From Legionellaceae bacterium (lineage in GTDB: Bacteria > Pseudomonadota > Gammaproteobacteria > Legionellales > Legionellaceae): DNA of 38,244 bases. Of this stretch, positions 1-9,382 are shown in pieces (position 1 is the first letter of the stretch; each line of letters opens with the position of its first letter). The position numbers were made by a program, and so were the translations under genes. The stretch covers positions 1 through 38,244 of the forward strand of contig JAOAUB010000071.1 in assembly GCA_030157805.1 (NCBI GenBank), in the 5' to 3' direction. The notes below the pieces were generated by a model. That model did not search any database, was not told the origin of the DNA, and saw only the letters and a program-made list of their open reading frames with translations.

Positions 1-114
1 ACAAATTTTCTTTTGTTTATTTTCCCTACCAAATGTCGTAAATAAACTGTAAGATTTTATAGGAAGCCATTTTTGAAAATCATGTCATGGTGCTTAACCA
101 ATGACTTTATGATG

Positions 115-120
115 TATAAT
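115..120 (+). promoter_or_regulatory. Possible -10 element upstream of the orphan gene
   Basis: A perfect TATAAT lies here, about 140 bases before the start of the serine-rich orphan gene. No good -35 box is visible 16-18 bases upstream, so the call rests on the -10 alone in an AT-rich region where such hexamers arise by chance. The rest of positions 1-261 contains no supported gene. Confidence 0.3.
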
Positions 121-261
121 GGTTTAAGTTGAGGTTTAATTGAACGTTAGGACTGTAAATAAGCCGGTTGCATCGAAACAATGAGTTATCAATAAACCCT
201 GTTGTTTTTTTGTAGATATGTATTCTTAAATACCTGTTTAACTTTTAAAGGACTAAAGATT

Positions 262-717
262 ATGCCCAAACCATCTTTTGTGCAAGTAACATCGGCGAGC
301 TCTACGTTAACGGATTATAAAGCGAGCTCGTTGCAAAGCCCACTATCGCCTTTTTCACAAATACCATCAGCATCGTTATCAACGATGGCTTCACGAAGTT
401 CGTTGCTGTCGGATAGTCAAGGTGCATCACCAAGGTTATCTAAATTTACGTTTTTTGATGCTGATTTTCGAGTTACGGGCCGACGTCAAGGTCATATTAA
501 TGTCGTAAACATGAATGATAAACATTTTTTAGTCCACACGATTTTTTGTGACAACGAAAATTTAGCTGATTTTTTGTGCAGTTTTATTCCCCGCGCAGAT
601 AGGTTCACCATGGATTTATTGGCGTTGCTCCAAACCTTGCGGTTGGAGTCGATACGTTTGACGCTGGCCGCTGTAGATAGGAATTTGGAGAAAATCGAGT
701 CTTTAATCTTGAAATAA
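262..717 (+). CDS. Serine-rich orphan protein of unknown function
   Basis: I do not recognise this 151-residue protein. The open frame begins at 202, but the ATG at 262 is preferred because AAAGGA stands about nine bases before it. The first 60 residues are very rich in Ser, Leu, Pro and Thr and look disordered. From about residue 60 the sequence changes to a compact, mixed-charge segment (beginning near KFTFFDADFRV) that could fold as an alpha/beta domain, ending in a helix with several Glu and Lys residues (DRNLEKIESL). There is no signal peptide, membrane segment or known motif. It stands alone, not in an operon, with about 300 bases between it and accD. A disordered Ser-rich start and an amphipathic charged C-terminus are compatible with a secreted effector in Legionellales, but this is only an inference from composition. 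Confidence 0.6.
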   Translation: MPKPSFVQVTSASSTLTDYKASSLQSPLSPFSQIPSASLSTMASRSSLLSDSQGASPRLSKFTFFDADFRVTGRRQGHINVVNMNDKHFLVHTIFCDNENLADFLCSFIPRADRFTMDLLALLQTLRLESIRLTLAAVDRNLEKIESLILK

Positions 718-894
718 ATGAATGATAGGGATGAAGCACAAGAGTAGGAAGAGAATGAGTTTAATGAATATAACAGCATTTTTTCCTGTCAATTGTAGCT
801 GTCAGTGCGTTGGAATGCCAGAAAAATGCTTTTAAGCACGTATCATTAGATTTAAATGCTTATGTGCCGCGCATAACGTACGGCACGCAAGCAA

Positions 895-908
895 AAAACG
901 ATCGTTTT
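895..908. repeat. 14-bp perfect palindrome upstream of accD
   Basis: The 14 bases AAAACGATCGTTTT are self-complementary. They lie in the 302-base gap between the orphan gene and accD, upstream of the accD promoter elements. They could be an operator half-site pair or chance. Apart from this, the promoter elements and a 6-bp inverted repeat at 864-886, I see nothing else in 718-1019. Confidence 0.3.
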
Positions 909-943
909 ATTGTTCAAAACCATAATACATTTGTCTTGATCGG

Positions 944-989
944 TTGAAAAAAGACCCCTCTGTCCTCATTATGCTGATTGCGGTATAAT
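944..989 (+). promoter_or_regulatory. Probable sigma-70 promoter region of accD
   Basis: Two overlapping possibilities are visible. TTGAAA at 944-949 is followed after 17 bases by CATTAT at 967-972 (5/6 and 4/6 matches to consensus). A perfect TATAAT sits at 984-989 but lacks a good -35 at the right distance. Both would start transcription some 20-40 bases before the accD start at 1020. Confidence 0.45.
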
Positions 990-1019
990 GTCGTTTTACT
1001 ATTTAATGGTTATTCGTCG

Positions 1020-1874
1020 ATGAGTTGGCTTAAGAAACTATTTCCTTCCAAGGTCAGAACAACTGAAAAAAAAGGGGTTCCAGAAGGAGTCTGGAGTAAA
1101 TGCGGTGGCTGTAATTCAGTTCTTTACCGCAATGAACTGATTAAGAATCTATCTGTATGCCCAAGCTGCAATCATCACCATCGTTTGACGGCTCGTGAGC
1201 GGCTTGCTCAATTTTTGGATGAGGCAGGTCAGAATGAAATTGCTGCAAACCTTGAGCCTATCGATCGCCTTAAGTTCAAAGACTCAAAAAAATACAAAGA
1301 TCGTATTATTCAATCACAAAAAGCAACAGGAGAGAAAGAAGCTTTTGTTGTCCTTGAAGGATTTTTAAAGAAACAAGCCATTGTGGCCGCTTCTTTCGAG
1401 TTCTCTTTTATGGGGGGATCCATGGGGGCCACCGTTGGAGAAAAATTTGTTCGAGCAGTTCAAGTTGCAACGGAAAAAAAATGTCCTTATGTGTGTTTTA
1501 CGGCAAGTGGTGGCGCTAGAATGCAAGAAGGCTTATTTTCATTAATGCAAATGGCGAAAACTTCGGCAGCGCTATCGCGTTTTTATAGTACTGGGTTGCC
1601 GTTTATTGTGGTTTTAACAGATCCTACCATGGGTGGTGTGTCGGCAAGTTTTGCTAGCTTAGGCGATATTATCATTGCTGAGCCTAACGCATTGATCGGT
1701 TTTGCAGGTCCACGAGTCATCGAACAAACGGTGAGACAAACGTTGCCTGAAGGATTTCAACGCAGTGAATTTTTATTAGAGCATGGTCATATTGATATGA
1801 TCGTTGAACGTAAAAACTTGCGATCGACCATTGCGGAATTAGTGTCTAAGGTCTCTCGTGCGACTAACAGATAG
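1020..1874 (+). CDS. accD: Acetyl-CoA carboxylase carboxyltransferase subunit beta
   Basis: AccD forms, with AccA, the cytoplasmic carboxyltransferase that moves the carboxyl group from biotin to acetyl-CoA to make malonyl-CoA, the committed step of fatty acid synthesis. The protein has the typical N-terminal four-cysteine zinc finger (C28, C31, C47, C50) and then the crotonase-like carboxyltransferase core, with conserved stretches such as [12 protein letters not shown] and [11 protein letters not shown]. The frame is open from 978, but the family start MSWLKKLF is encoded from the ATG at 1020, giving 284 residues, slightly shorter than the E. coli protein. It overlaps folC by 17 bases, so the two are probably translated from one message. 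The pairing accD-folC-dedD-cvpA is a standard gammaproteobacterial order. Confidence 0.97.
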   Translation: MSWLKKLFPSKVRTTEKKGVPEGVWSKCGGCNSVLYRNELIKNLSVCPSCNHHHRLTARERLAQFLDEAGQNEIAANLEPIDRLKFKDSKKYKDRIIQSQKATGEKEAFVVLEGFLKKQAIVAASFEFSFMGGSMGATVGEKFVRAVQVATEKKCPYVCFTASGGARMQEGLFSLMQMAKTSAALSRFYSTGLPFIVVLTDPTMGGVSASFASLGDIIIAEPNALIGFAGPRVIEQTVRQTLPEGFQRSEFLLEHGHIDMIVERKNLRSTIAELVSKVSRATNR

Positions 1875-3144
1875 TTCTTATCGTGAGTGGGCACTGTCTG
1901 ATTGGCTTGTTCATCTAGAAAATCGTTATGTTGATGAGGTTAAACTGGGTTTAACGCGTGTTCAACACGTTGCTGCTGAAATGTCTCTTTTATCGCCTTC
2001 TGCTATTGTTATTACCGTTGCGGGAACCAATGGCAAAGGGACTACAGTTGCTACCTTAGAATCCATTTATCATACGGCAGGCTATCGTGTAGGGACCTAC
2101 ACTTCGCCTCATTTACTTATTTTCAATGAGCGAATTAAAATTAATGGTCAGTGTATCCGTGATGACGACCTATGTCGTGCTTTTTGTCAAATCGAGGAGG
2201 CACGGCAATCTATCGCATTAACTTACTTTGAAATGGCGACTTTAGCAGCTCTTTTATATTTTAAGAGCGCCCAGGTTGATGTGATTATTCTTGAAGTGGG
2301 TATGGGTGGGCGTCTTGATGCAACGAATATTATTGATGCTGATCTGCTAATCATCACAACAATAGATTTTGATCACCAAGATTTTTTGGGTAACACGCGC
2401 GACGAAATAGGCTTTGAAAAAGCAGGGATTTTACGGGTTGGCAAACCTATGATTTATGCTGATCACACACCACCTCAAACGGTGCTTCTAAACGCCTCAA
2501 TGTTAGGTTGCCCGTCTTATATTCATGGCCAACACTATCATTATCAATTGACTGAAAAAGAATTTATTTTTTATTATAAAGAGGTGAGGATTCAATTTGA
2601 AAAATCACATTGGCATCCCAATGCGCTTGCTGCAGCAGTCATGGCAACGATTTGTTTACACAACCAATTGCCACTAGAGGATCATGCCCGGAATCAAGGA
2701 ATGCGCTCTATTTCATTAGATGGAAGACAGCAGCGTTTTATGACTAACGGTGTTGAGACCTTGCTTGATGTGTCTCATAATGCACAATCGGTGGCCTATT
2801 TAGCGAAAACGCTTTGTGAATCGCGTGTTAAACAACGTGTTCATGCTGTGTTTGCTGCTTTACGTGATAAAGATATTGATGCTTTGCTTCAGCCGATGAT
2901 GAGCTTTGTTGATCATTGGTATCCTGTTTTACTGAGTGGGAAACGTGCACTATCAGCGGCAGAAAGTGACTTAATTTTTAAAAAATATGATATTATAAAC
3001 GAAGAATTTTATAATTCCCCAATGGATGCTTATCAAGACGCTTGTAAAAATGCAGTGGCGGGTGATTTAATTGTTGTTTATGGTTCTTTTTTGACAGTGA
3101 ATGGGGTGTTATCTGCCTTTATTAATCATCTAGAGCTTGGATAA
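1858..3144 (+). CDS. folC: Bifunctional folylpolyglutamate synthase / dihydrofolate synthase
   Basis: FolC joins glutamate to dihydropteroate and adds further glutamates to reduced folates, using ATP. The 428-residue protein is of Mur-ligase type: an ATP-binding loop GTNGKGTT at residues 56-63, then SPHL, the metal-binding region around [24 protein letters not shown], and the C-terminal ligase domain with LDVSHNAQS. The start is GTG at 1858, inside the end of accD; no ATG exists near the expected N-terminus, and the sequence REWALSDWL just after it matches the family beginning. The 17-base overlap implies translational coupling to accD. dedD follows after 34 bases. Confidence 0.95.
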   Translation: MRLTDSSYREWALSDWLVHLENRYVDEVKLGLTRVQHVAAEMSLLSPSAIVITVAGTNGKGTTVATLESIYHTAGYRVGTYTSPHLLIFNERIKINGQCIRDDDLCRAFCQIEEARQSIALTYFEMATLAALLYFKSAQVDVIILEVGMGGRLDATNIIDADLLIITTIDFDHQDFLGNTRDEIGFEKAGILRVGKPMIYADHTPPQTVLLNASMLGCPSYIHGQHYHYQLTEKEFIFYYKEVRIQFEKSHWHPNALAAAVMATICLHNQLPLEDHARNQGMRSISLDGRQQRFMTNGVETLLDVSHNAQSVAYLAKTLCESRVKQRVHAVFAALRDKDIDALLQPMMSFVDHWYPVLLSGKRALSAAESDLIFKKYDIINEEFYNSPMDAYQDACKNAVAGDLIVVYGSFLTVNGVLSAFINHLELG

Positions 3145-3178
3145 AACATGGAGTAACTAGCTCTGAAAGGGAGTAAAA

Positions 3179-3967
3179 ATGAAAATAGTTGTCGACGAAA
3201 AAGTTAAACATCGATTTGTTGGTATAACAGTAATTCTATCAATTGGTATTGTTTTTGCTCCAGCTATTTTAAAAAAATCACAACGCCGTCTTGAAGACAC
3301 GGTAAGTCTCTCTGTTAAATTACCGCCCAAACCAATTTTACCTCAAGTGTCGGTGCGTGACTCTAAAGCACTTTTTGAAACGGTTAAAGTTGCTCATGTT
3401 GATATTCCTTCAGTGGAAAAATCCTCATTTCCTACGCCTGCTTTGGCTAAAGCGCAATCTTTATCATCTCATCCGAGGTTATTATCATCCAACGTCACGG
3501 TTCAAAATGATAATAAAAGGGAGTCTTTACACCAGGCTGATAAAAAATTAGGTTCATTATCACAACTCGTGCAAACAGCGGAGCTTGAAATAGGAAAGCC
3601 CGTAAGAGCAAATGATTCTAACTTATCCCAACTCCCATCAATTAAGCCGGTTCATGTTCAACTACCAACATCTCAACCAGCGTTAGCCAAGAAACTACCT
3701 ACAGTCCAATTACCTCCTGTCGCGCGAAATTCGTACGGAGTTCAGCTTGCAATGTTTGCTGTTCATGGCAATGCCGTTGCTTTGGTGAACAAACTAAAAA
3801 ATAAAGGCTATCACGCGCAGTACAATAAAGTGATTGGGAAAAATGGGGGTGTTTATTATAAAGTCGTTGTTGGGTATGCTAAGGAACGAACACAGGCTCT
3901 ACGTCTGCAGAAGCAGTTGGTAGAAGCGGTGAAAATCAATGGATTTATTATTAAAGGAATGGCTTAA
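3179..3967 (+). CDS. dedD: SPOR-domain inner membrane protein, DedD-like
   Basis: DedD-type proteins sit in the inner membrane with a periplasmic SPOR domain that binds denuded glycan strands at the division septum. The 262-residue protein shows one N-terminal membrane segment (about residues 13-31), a long Pro/Ser/Gln-rich periplasmic linker, and a C-terminal SPOR domain from about residue 184 (YGVQLAMFA, then KNKGYHAQY and YYKVVVG). The ATG at 3179 is preceded by AAAGGGAG, a strong ribosome binding site. Position between folC and cvpA supports the name, although the linker is too divergent to compare. Assignment to the SPOR family is firm; exact orthology to dedD rests mainly on gene order. 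Confidence 0.87.
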   Translation: MKIVVDEKVKHRFVGITVILSIGIVFAPAILKKSQRRLEDTVSLSVKLPPKPILPQVSVRDSKALFETVKVAHVDIPSVEKSSFPTPALAKAQSLSSHPRLLSSNVTVQNDNKRESLHQADKKLGSLSQLVQTAELEIGKPVRANDSNLSQLPSIKPVHVQLPTSQPALAKKLPTVQLPPVARNSYGVQLAMFAVHGNAVALVNKLKNKGYHAQYNKVIGKNGGVYYKVVVGYAKERTQALRLQKQLVEAVKINGFIIKGMA

Positions 3968-4072
3968 CTTTGATAAAGTCCATGTCTGCGGTATGGGAGA
4001 AACTGGAAATCAACATTTTTTGATCATATTAAGCGTTCAATCGCGTTGATTTATTATGATTTCGGAGGCAGT

Positions 4073-4603
4073 ATGTCTTGGAATTGGGTTGATATTGCGA
4101 TTCTTGTGATCATTGGTTTATCAATGATGACGGGTTTGGTACGTGGTTTTGTTAAGGAGCTGATTGCCTTAGGTATTTGGGTTTTAGGTTTTTGGTTGGC
4201 TTATCACTATACAGCATCTGCAGAGGTTTTTTTACAACACTATATTAAAGATCTGTCGGCTCGTAAGATTACAGGTTTTGCGATAATTTTAGTAGGAACC
4301 TTGGTTGCTGGCGGTATCGTTAATGCAACTTTAAGTTTTATTTTAAAACGCTCGGGATTAAGTGGTACAGATCGTTTATTAGGTATGGGCTTTGGTTTTT
4401 TTCGTGGTGTTTTTGTCGTGTCTTTAATAATTGTGGTTTTGGAAATGACATCGATACCGCATGATAATTATTTCCGCGCTTCTAGTCTTTACCCACGTTT
4501 TTCTCCCTTAACTATATGGTTAAATGCGCACTTGCCTAATGTGATGCAGAAAGTCCAGTGGATTGAGCAGGAGCAAGAAAAACCAAGTACTCTTTTAGGC
4601 TAA
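4073..4603 (+). CDS. cvpA: CvpA family inner membrane protein
   Basis: CvpA is a small inner membrane protein first linked to colicin V production and later to envelope homeostasis; its biochemical activity is not settled. The 176-residue product has the typical start (NWVDIAILVIIG), the GLVRGFVKE motif after the first helix, and about four predicted membrane helices. The open frame extends back to 4046, but the ATG at 4073, four bases after GGAGG, fits the family start MSWNWVD. It ends the accD-folC-dedD-cvpA run. In most gammaproteobacteria purF follows at once; here the next genes are the convergent nadD operon, so purF lies elsewhere or is absent. Confidence 0.92.
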   Translation: MSWNWVDIAILVIIGLSMMTGLVRGFVKELIALGIWVLGFWLAYHYTASAEVFLQHYIKDLSARKITGFAIILVGTLVAGGIVNATLSFILKRSGLSGTDRLLGMGFGFFRGVFVVSLIIVVLEMTSIPHDNYFRASSLYPRFSPLTIWLNAHLPNVMQKVQWIEQEQEKPSTLLG

Positions 4604-4700
4604 AAGCTGTGATTCTTAAAGTATAACTAATGGCGATCTATCTAATTAAGCCAATTTAATTTGGCAGAATAAATGTTGCACCACCAATTAATCGACTTTT

Positions 4701-5357
4701 TTAGTTCAAAAAGTAAAGTTTGTTTTCAATAATATAGTGATGTACTGAATTTGGAAGGGCATCGCCAATTGTTTTATTATCTACTAAAACGCTTCTTATT
4801 TTTGTTGATGATATATCATACTTCCCGGCATCAAAACGCGTAATTAAGCCATGAGATGTTGTTAACAGTGTTTTTTGATTGGTGGTTTCATGGGTGCGCA
4901 ATAAAGTCTTAACCTCTTCGGGCATTGGTGTTTCCTTGTATCCTTGACGCGCAATGACTAATAAGTTTGCTAATTTAATTAGTTTTTGCCATTGGTGCCA
5001 TTGCGGCAGATGACAAAAAGCATCTAAACCCATTAATAAGGTAATAGGTAATTTCTTTCCTAACTCTTGACGAAATTCTTCCAAGGTTGTAGTCATGTAG
5101 GAAGGCGAGTTTCGCGAAATCTCATGATGATCGACATAAAAATGATAGTGCTTATCTTGCTCAGCAAGGGCTAAGTTAAGCATCGTCAGGCGATGTTCGC
5201 TTGGGCTTGTTAACGAGCTTTTGTCTAACACCGGTTGTTTGCAAGGTAAAAAAGCAAATTGATCAAAATTAAAAAATTGTTGGATATGTTTAGCTGTATT
5301 GATATGACCGAGGTGAACGGGATCGAAGGTTCCGCCAAAAATTAATAAATTATTCAA
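4701..5357 (-). CDS. nadD: Nicotinate-nucleotide adenylyltransferase
   Basis: NadD adenylates nicotinate mononucleotide to nicotinate adenine dinucleotide, the step before NAD synthase, in the cytoplasm. The 218-residue protein starts with the nucleotidyltransferase signature GGTFDPVHLGH at about residues 8-18 and ends with ISSTKIRS, the second ATP-binding motif. LLMGLDAFCHLPQW is also typical. Its ATG lies in the end of holA with an 8-base overlap, so it is the last gene of the lnt-leuS-lptE-holA-nadD operon. NadE, which uses its product, is encoded at 25182-26804 in this window. Confidence 0.95.
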   Translation of the reverse strand: MNNLLIFGGTFDPVHLGHINTAKHIQQFFNFDQFAFLPCKQPVLDKSSLTSPSEHRLTMLNLALAEQDKHYHFYVDHHEISRNSPSYMTTTLEEFRQELGKKLPITLLMGLDAFCHLPQWHQWQKLIKLANLLVIARQGYKETPMPEEVKTLLRTHETTNQKTLLTTSHGLITRFDAGKYDISSTKIRSVLVDNKTIGDALPNSVHHYIIENKLYFLN

Positions 5358-6381
5358 GAGGATTCATTTCCTTACCAAGGCATAATGAAACAATCAGCAA
5401 CTCAAAGGCGCTGTCAATTTGATTGGTTTGTGTTGTTTTAATATCTTGATCCAGCTTGCTGCACCAAGATAGTAATGAAGTTAACGTTTTTTTGTCTAGT
5501 CTTTGCAAAGCATTCTGGTATAAATGAACTCGATTAGGCCATATTTTAAGTTGTTTTATTATAGCCTGCCAAGAATTATTAGTTTGTTTCTTGGACTCAT
5601 TCAACTGCAATAAAAGACGAATTTCTTGTGTAAGAATCCAAAGAATGAGCGTTCGCTCATAGCGGTGCTCCAAGGCATAACGAAAAACTAACAGTGCTTT
5701 GCCAGTATTACCCATTAAGCACGTATCGCTTAATTCATACAATTGATAATTACATTGATTTTCTAACTGCAGAAGAACAGATTTTTCTGTTAATTGATTT
5801 CTTGAGTCTTCCGCTAATTTAATTTTTTCAATGACTTGCGAGCAGGCTAATAAATTGGCTTGAGTATATTGGTAAATCAAGCGGGGCAATGTGGCTGAAA
5901 AGTGTTTGTAATGGGCTTGTAACTCATCAGAAATCCAGCGCTCAACGATGGATTTCTCGGGAGTTTTGACAGGGCATACTGCTGCGCGAGGATCATCAGT
6001 CAAAAATTTTAAGTTTGTACTGGATAGCTGAGGGAGGTGAAGTAACAAAAGACACGAGGGATCTGCGCGTTCAAGATAATCGCGGATAAAATGTTTGCTG
6101 TCTTGATCTAAGGTCTTTTTATCATACAGTACATCAATAATAGTCACGGTTGAAAAAAGAGAATAATTACCAAAAGCGGAAGCAACTTGTTGCCAGTCTT
6201 GTGCTTGAACAATATCAATACGTTGATATTCCACTGCGTCAACCTTATTGTTTGTTAGCCAGGTGTGTTTAAATTGTTGCCTAAATTGCTCAATAAGAAA
6301 AGTTTCGTTACCACCTAGAATAAATAGCGTTGGTAGAGGCGTGGGTAATATTAAATTAAATCCATTTTGTTTAATGAGCAT
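5350..6381 (-). CDS. holA: DNA polymerase III subunit delta
   Basis: HolA is the delta subunit of the clamp loader; it opens the beta sliding clamp ring during replication. The 343-residue length matches the family. Visible features include the start of the AAA+-like domain (FILGGNETFLIEQ), the region SLFSTVTIIDVLYDKK, and the helical middle and C-terminal collar domains (ILWILTQEIRLLLQL). Sequence conservation in this family is low, so gene order carries weight: holA lies between lptE and nadD as in E. coli. It overlaps lptE by 11 bases upstream and nadD by 8 downstream. Confidence 0.93.
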   Translation of the reverse strand: MLIKQNGFNLILPTPLPTLFILGGNETFLIEQFRQQFKHTWLTNNKVDAVEYQRIDIVQAQDWQQVASAFGNYSLFSTVTIIDVLYDKKTLDQDSKHFIRDYLERADPSCLLLLHLPQLSSTNLKFLTDDPRAAVCPVKTPEKSIVERWISDELQAHYKHFSATLPRLIYQYTQANLLACSQVIEKIKLAEDSRNQLTEKSVLLQLENQCNYQLYELSDTCLMGNTGKALLVFRYALEHRYERTLILWILTQEIRLLLQLNESKKQTNNSWQAIIKQLKIWPNRVHLYQNALQRLDKKTLTSLLSWCSKLDQDIKTTQTNQIDSAFELLIVSLCLGKEMNPLE

Positions 6382-6901
6382 AATTAGTATTTTGATGCGC
6401 AGCGCTTAAGCGACTGATAATAAGACTAGAGGCTTCACGTTCCATTTCTCGCTTAAAGGTCATTTCCTCATAATCTGAACCTAATATTCGATCGTTATTG
6501 AGCGTAAATTGGCGAGTGACGGACACCGTATTGCTGGACAGTAAAGTTTCCCCGGAATTTTTAGTCAAAGAGAATGTTACGGTATAAAGTAATAGATATT
6601 GACGAGGAGTGGTGCTGGCACTCACGTTAGTAATTTGTTTTTGAAAGGAATCATTTTCGATAACAAGCCAATATTGTGCTTTGGCTTTCGATGCAAAAAC
6701 ATTCACATGATAGGATTTGAGTTGCTCATCGAGAAGAGGCTCTAGTTCACGGCTGCCGCTGTCCATAACAACAGCAATGTTATTGAGCCAATCGGGGATC
6801 TCAGCTAGCCCGCGCAGGTGAAATCCACAACTTGACAACAGCAGTAAAATGATAAGCAACAAGCAATTTTTATGGCCGATTTTCGTGGGCATATTATACA
6901 A
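6371..6901 (-). CDS. lptE: LPS-assembly lipoprotein LptE
   Basis: LptE is the outer membrane lipoprotein that plugs the LptD barrel and helps place lipopolysaccharide in the outer leaflet. The 176-residue protein has a lipoprotein signal: a very hydrophobic run of Leu and Ile, then LLSSC with the lipidated cysteine at residue 25, followed by the family hallmark CGFHLRG. The start can be M1 at 6901, overlapping leuS by 8 bases, or M4 at 6892; the signal works with either. It sits between leuS and holA as in enterobacteria. Lnt, which completes N-acylation of lipoproteins such as this one, is encoded first in the same operon. Confidence 0.94.
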   Translation of the reverse strand: MYNMPTKIGHKNCLLLIILLLLSSCGFHLRGLAEIPDWLNNIAVVMDSGSRELEPLLDEQLKSYHVNVFASKAKAQYWLVIENDSFQKQITNVSASTTPRQYLLLYTVTFSLTKNSGETLLSSNTVSVTRQFTLNNDRILGSDYEEMTFKREMEREASSLIISRLSAAHQNTNYAH

Positions 6902-9380
6902 CTAAGTTAATAAGCTGTCGGTGCATAACCACCACTGTCTTCTTTATAGCTTTGCCTTCTAAATGTGCGGAGGTGAGTTCTTTGGCAAGAGCAATAATTG
7001 ACTCTTCACTCAGATCACTTGCTGCACTAAATTGAGTGCGCAATTTCCCATTAACTTGAACAATAAAATTAATTTCATCCGCTTTAAGAGCGCTTTTGTC
7101 CACTTTAGGCCAGCCAGCATCAATAATATTTTTTTCAAATCCTAGTTCCATCCACAAATGATGGCTAATGTGCGGCGTGATTGGTGCAAGTAAGCGTAAT
7201 AAAATACTGAAGCCTTCATGAATCAGAATATGGTCATCTTCATTCTTGATTTCGTACGCGGAAAGCTCATTAAGAAGCTTCATGGCGCCGGAAACGACGG
7301 TATTAAATTGATTTCTATCGTAATCCACATTAGCTTGAGCAAGAATTTGGTGAATAACAAGGCGTGATTTTTTAAGACGAGCGTCACAGCTAGCCCAATC
7401 GCTGCGCCCATTACCACTTATGAGGGTATCATTGATTTGATTCAGGAGTTGCTGATGCTCATACGCAAAGGACCACAAGCGCTTAAGAAATCGATAGGCG
7501 CCTTCGACGCCACTGTCGGACCACTCTAAAGACTGCTCAGGGGGGGCCGCAAACATTGTAAATAAACGCGCTGTATCAGCACCATAAGTATCAATGAGAT
7601 GGTTAGGATCAACTATATTTCCTAAAGATTTTGACATTTTATGGCCATCTTTAAGCACCATTCCTTGCGTCAATAGGGCTTTGAATGGTTCGTCAGAATT
7701 AAGTAACCCTTCATCACGCATGAGTTTGTGAAAGAAGCGCGCATACAATAGGTGCATAACTGCGTGTTCAATACCACCAATGTATTGGTCGACTGGGGTC
7801 CAATATTTAGCGCGATCATCGAGCATGGCGCTGTCTTGGCCTTTACAGGAAAATCGAGCGTAGTACCATGAAGACTCAACAAACGTATCAAGCGTATCCG
7901 TTTCACGACAAGCATCCTGACCACATTTAGGACATTGAGTATGCACAAAGTCATGGCATTGAGCGAGGGCAGTACCTTCTCCGGTTAACTGAATGTTTTC
8001 TGGTAATGTCACCGGCAAATTTTCTTCAGAAACAGGAACAATACCGCAATCCTCACAAATGATCATGGGGATGGGCGTTCCCCAATAACGCTGACGCGAG
8101 ACTCCCCAATCTCTTAAGCGATAATTGATTCTCATTTTACCGGTATGATGTTGTTCAAGATAAAGAGAAATAGTCTTAATCGCTTCATCCGAGGGCAAGC
8201 CGTCAAACTCGCCCGAATTCATTAATTTTCCAGCGGCTGTGTACGCTGACTTGGAAAAATCATGCGGAGTATTTGTGTTAAGCGTTGATTCTTGAGGTTT
8301 AATCACCTGTTTAATAGGTAATTGGTATTTTTGCGCAAACTCAAAATCACGTTGATCATGAGCAGGAACTGACATAACAGCCCCTGTCCCGTATTGCATT
8401 AAAACAAAGTTGGCTACCCACACCGGTATTTCTTCACCCGTGATGGGATGAATGGCATAGTAATGTGTCGGTACACCGCGTTTTTCCATCGTGGCTAAAT
8501 CAGCCTCGGCCATGCGCACGCCTTGACAGCTATCGATGAATTGTTTTACATCAGGGTAGTGAAGGGCTGCTTCTTTTGCAAGAGGGTGTTCTGAGGCAAT
8601 GGCTAGGTAAGTAGCTCCCATCAAGGTATCAGGGCGTGTGGTGTATACTTTGATTTTTTTGTGTAAGTCACGAATTTTAAATTCGATGTCGCAGCCTTCA
8701 GATCGGCCTATCCAGTTTCGCTGCATTTGTTTGACTTGAGCGGGCCATTGATCGAGCGTGTCTAAGTCATTTAATAATTCATCGGCATAGGCGGTTATTT
8801 TGATAAACCATTGTGAAATTTCGCGTCGCTCAACCAACGCGCCAGATCGCCATCCTCGTCCATCAACGACTTGCTCATTGGCAAGAACGGTTTGATCTAC
8901 CGGGTCCCAATTGACGATTGCATTTTTTTTGTAGACTAAGCCTTTTTCATAAAGCTTAATAAAAAACCATTGTTCCCAACGATAATATTGCGGATCACAG
9001 GTTGCAAATTCGCGTTTCCAGTCATAGGCGTTACCTAAGCGGAGAAATTGCTCCTTCATGGAGGCAATATTTTTTTTCGTCCATTCGGCTGGATGAATGC
9101 CGTGTTTAATGGCGGCGTTTTCAGCAGGTAATCCAAAGGCATCCCAACCTATGGGTTGTAACACGTTTTTTCCTAAAGCTCTTTGGTAACGTGCTATCAC
9201 ATCACCTAAGGTATAATTTCGAACGTGGCCCATATGCAAGGTGCCGCTAGGGTACGGAAACATCGATAGGCAATAGTATTTTTCTTTATTTAAATCTTCA
9301 GTAACACTAAAGCATTGTTTTTTTTGCCAATAGTGTTGGGCTTGTTTTTCAACGTCGAGCGGATTGTAGTGAGTATCCAT
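6894..9380 (-). CDS. leuS: Leucyl-tRNA synthetase
   Basis: LeuS charges tRNA-Leu with leucine in the cytoplasm. At 828 residues it is a little shorter than the E. coli enzyme. Class I features are clear: the HIGH-type motif HMGH at residues 49-52 after PYPSGTL, and KMSKS at 581-585. The inserted editing domain is recognisable by TTRPDTLMGATYLA and GTGAVMSVPAHDQRD, so hydrolysis of mischarged tRNA is probably intact. A zinc-type cysteine pair lies in CPKCGQD. Only two bases separate it from lnt upstream, and it overlaps lptE by 8 bases if that gene starts at 6901. No unusual feature was seen. Confidence 0.98.
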   Translation of the reverse strand: MDTHYNPLDVEKQAQHYWQKKQCFSVTEDLNKEKYYCLSMFPYPSGTLHMGHVRNYTLGDVIARYQRALGKNVLQPIGWDAFGLPAENAAIKHGIHPAEWTKKNIASMKEQFLRLGNAYDWKREFATCDPQYYRWEQWFFIKLYEKGLVYKKNAIVNWDPVDQTVLANEQVVDGRGWRSGALVERREISQWFIKITAYADELLNDLDTLDQWPAQVKQMQRNWIGRSEGCDIEFKIRDLHKKIKVYTTRPDTLMGATYLAIASEHPLAKEAALHYPDVKQFIDSCQGVRMAEADLATMEKRGVPTHYYAIHPITGEEIPVWVANFVLMQYGTGAVMSVPAHDQRDFEFAQKYQLPIKQVIKPQESTLNTNTPHDFSKSAYTAAGKLMNSGEFDGLPSDEAIKTISLYLEQHHTGKMRINYRLRDWGVSRQRYWGTPIPMIICEDCGIVPVSEENLPVTLPENIQLTGEGTALAQCHDFVHTQCPKCGQDACRETDTLDTFVESSWYYARFSCKGQDSAMLDDRAKYWTPVDQYIGGIEHAVMHLLYARFFHKLMRDEGLLNSDEPFKALLTQGMVLKDGHKMSKSLGNIVDPNHLIDTYGADTARLFTMFAAPPEQSLEWSDSGVEGAYRFLKRLWSFAYEHQQLLNQINDTLISGNGRSDWASCDARLKKSRLVIHQILAQANVDYDRNQFNTVVSGAMKLLNELSAYEIKNEDDHILIHEGFSILLRLLAPITPHISHHLWMELGFEKNIIDAGWPKVDKSALKADEINFIVQVNGKLRTQFSAASDLSEESIIALAKELTSAHLEGKAIKKTVVVMHRQLINLVV

Positions 9381-9382
9381 AG

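Noticed and set aside
1-100. Open frame on the minus strand at the left edge, about 25 codons
   Set aside because: It is bounded by a stop, has no start codon and no recognisable motif; too short to support as a gene.
864-886. Inverted repeat GTGCCG / CGGCAC between the orphan gene and accD
   Set aside because: Only six base pairs with an 11-base loop, and A residues rather than T follow on the plus strand; not a convincing terminator.
4650-4665. Possible terminator GCCAA / TTGGC between cvpA and nadD
   Set aside because: The stem is only five base pairs in AT-rich sequence and no T run follows at the right place.
7670-7954. 94-codon frame inside leuS on the same strand
   Set aside because: It lies in another frame of a well supported synthetase gene; a shadow with no motif.
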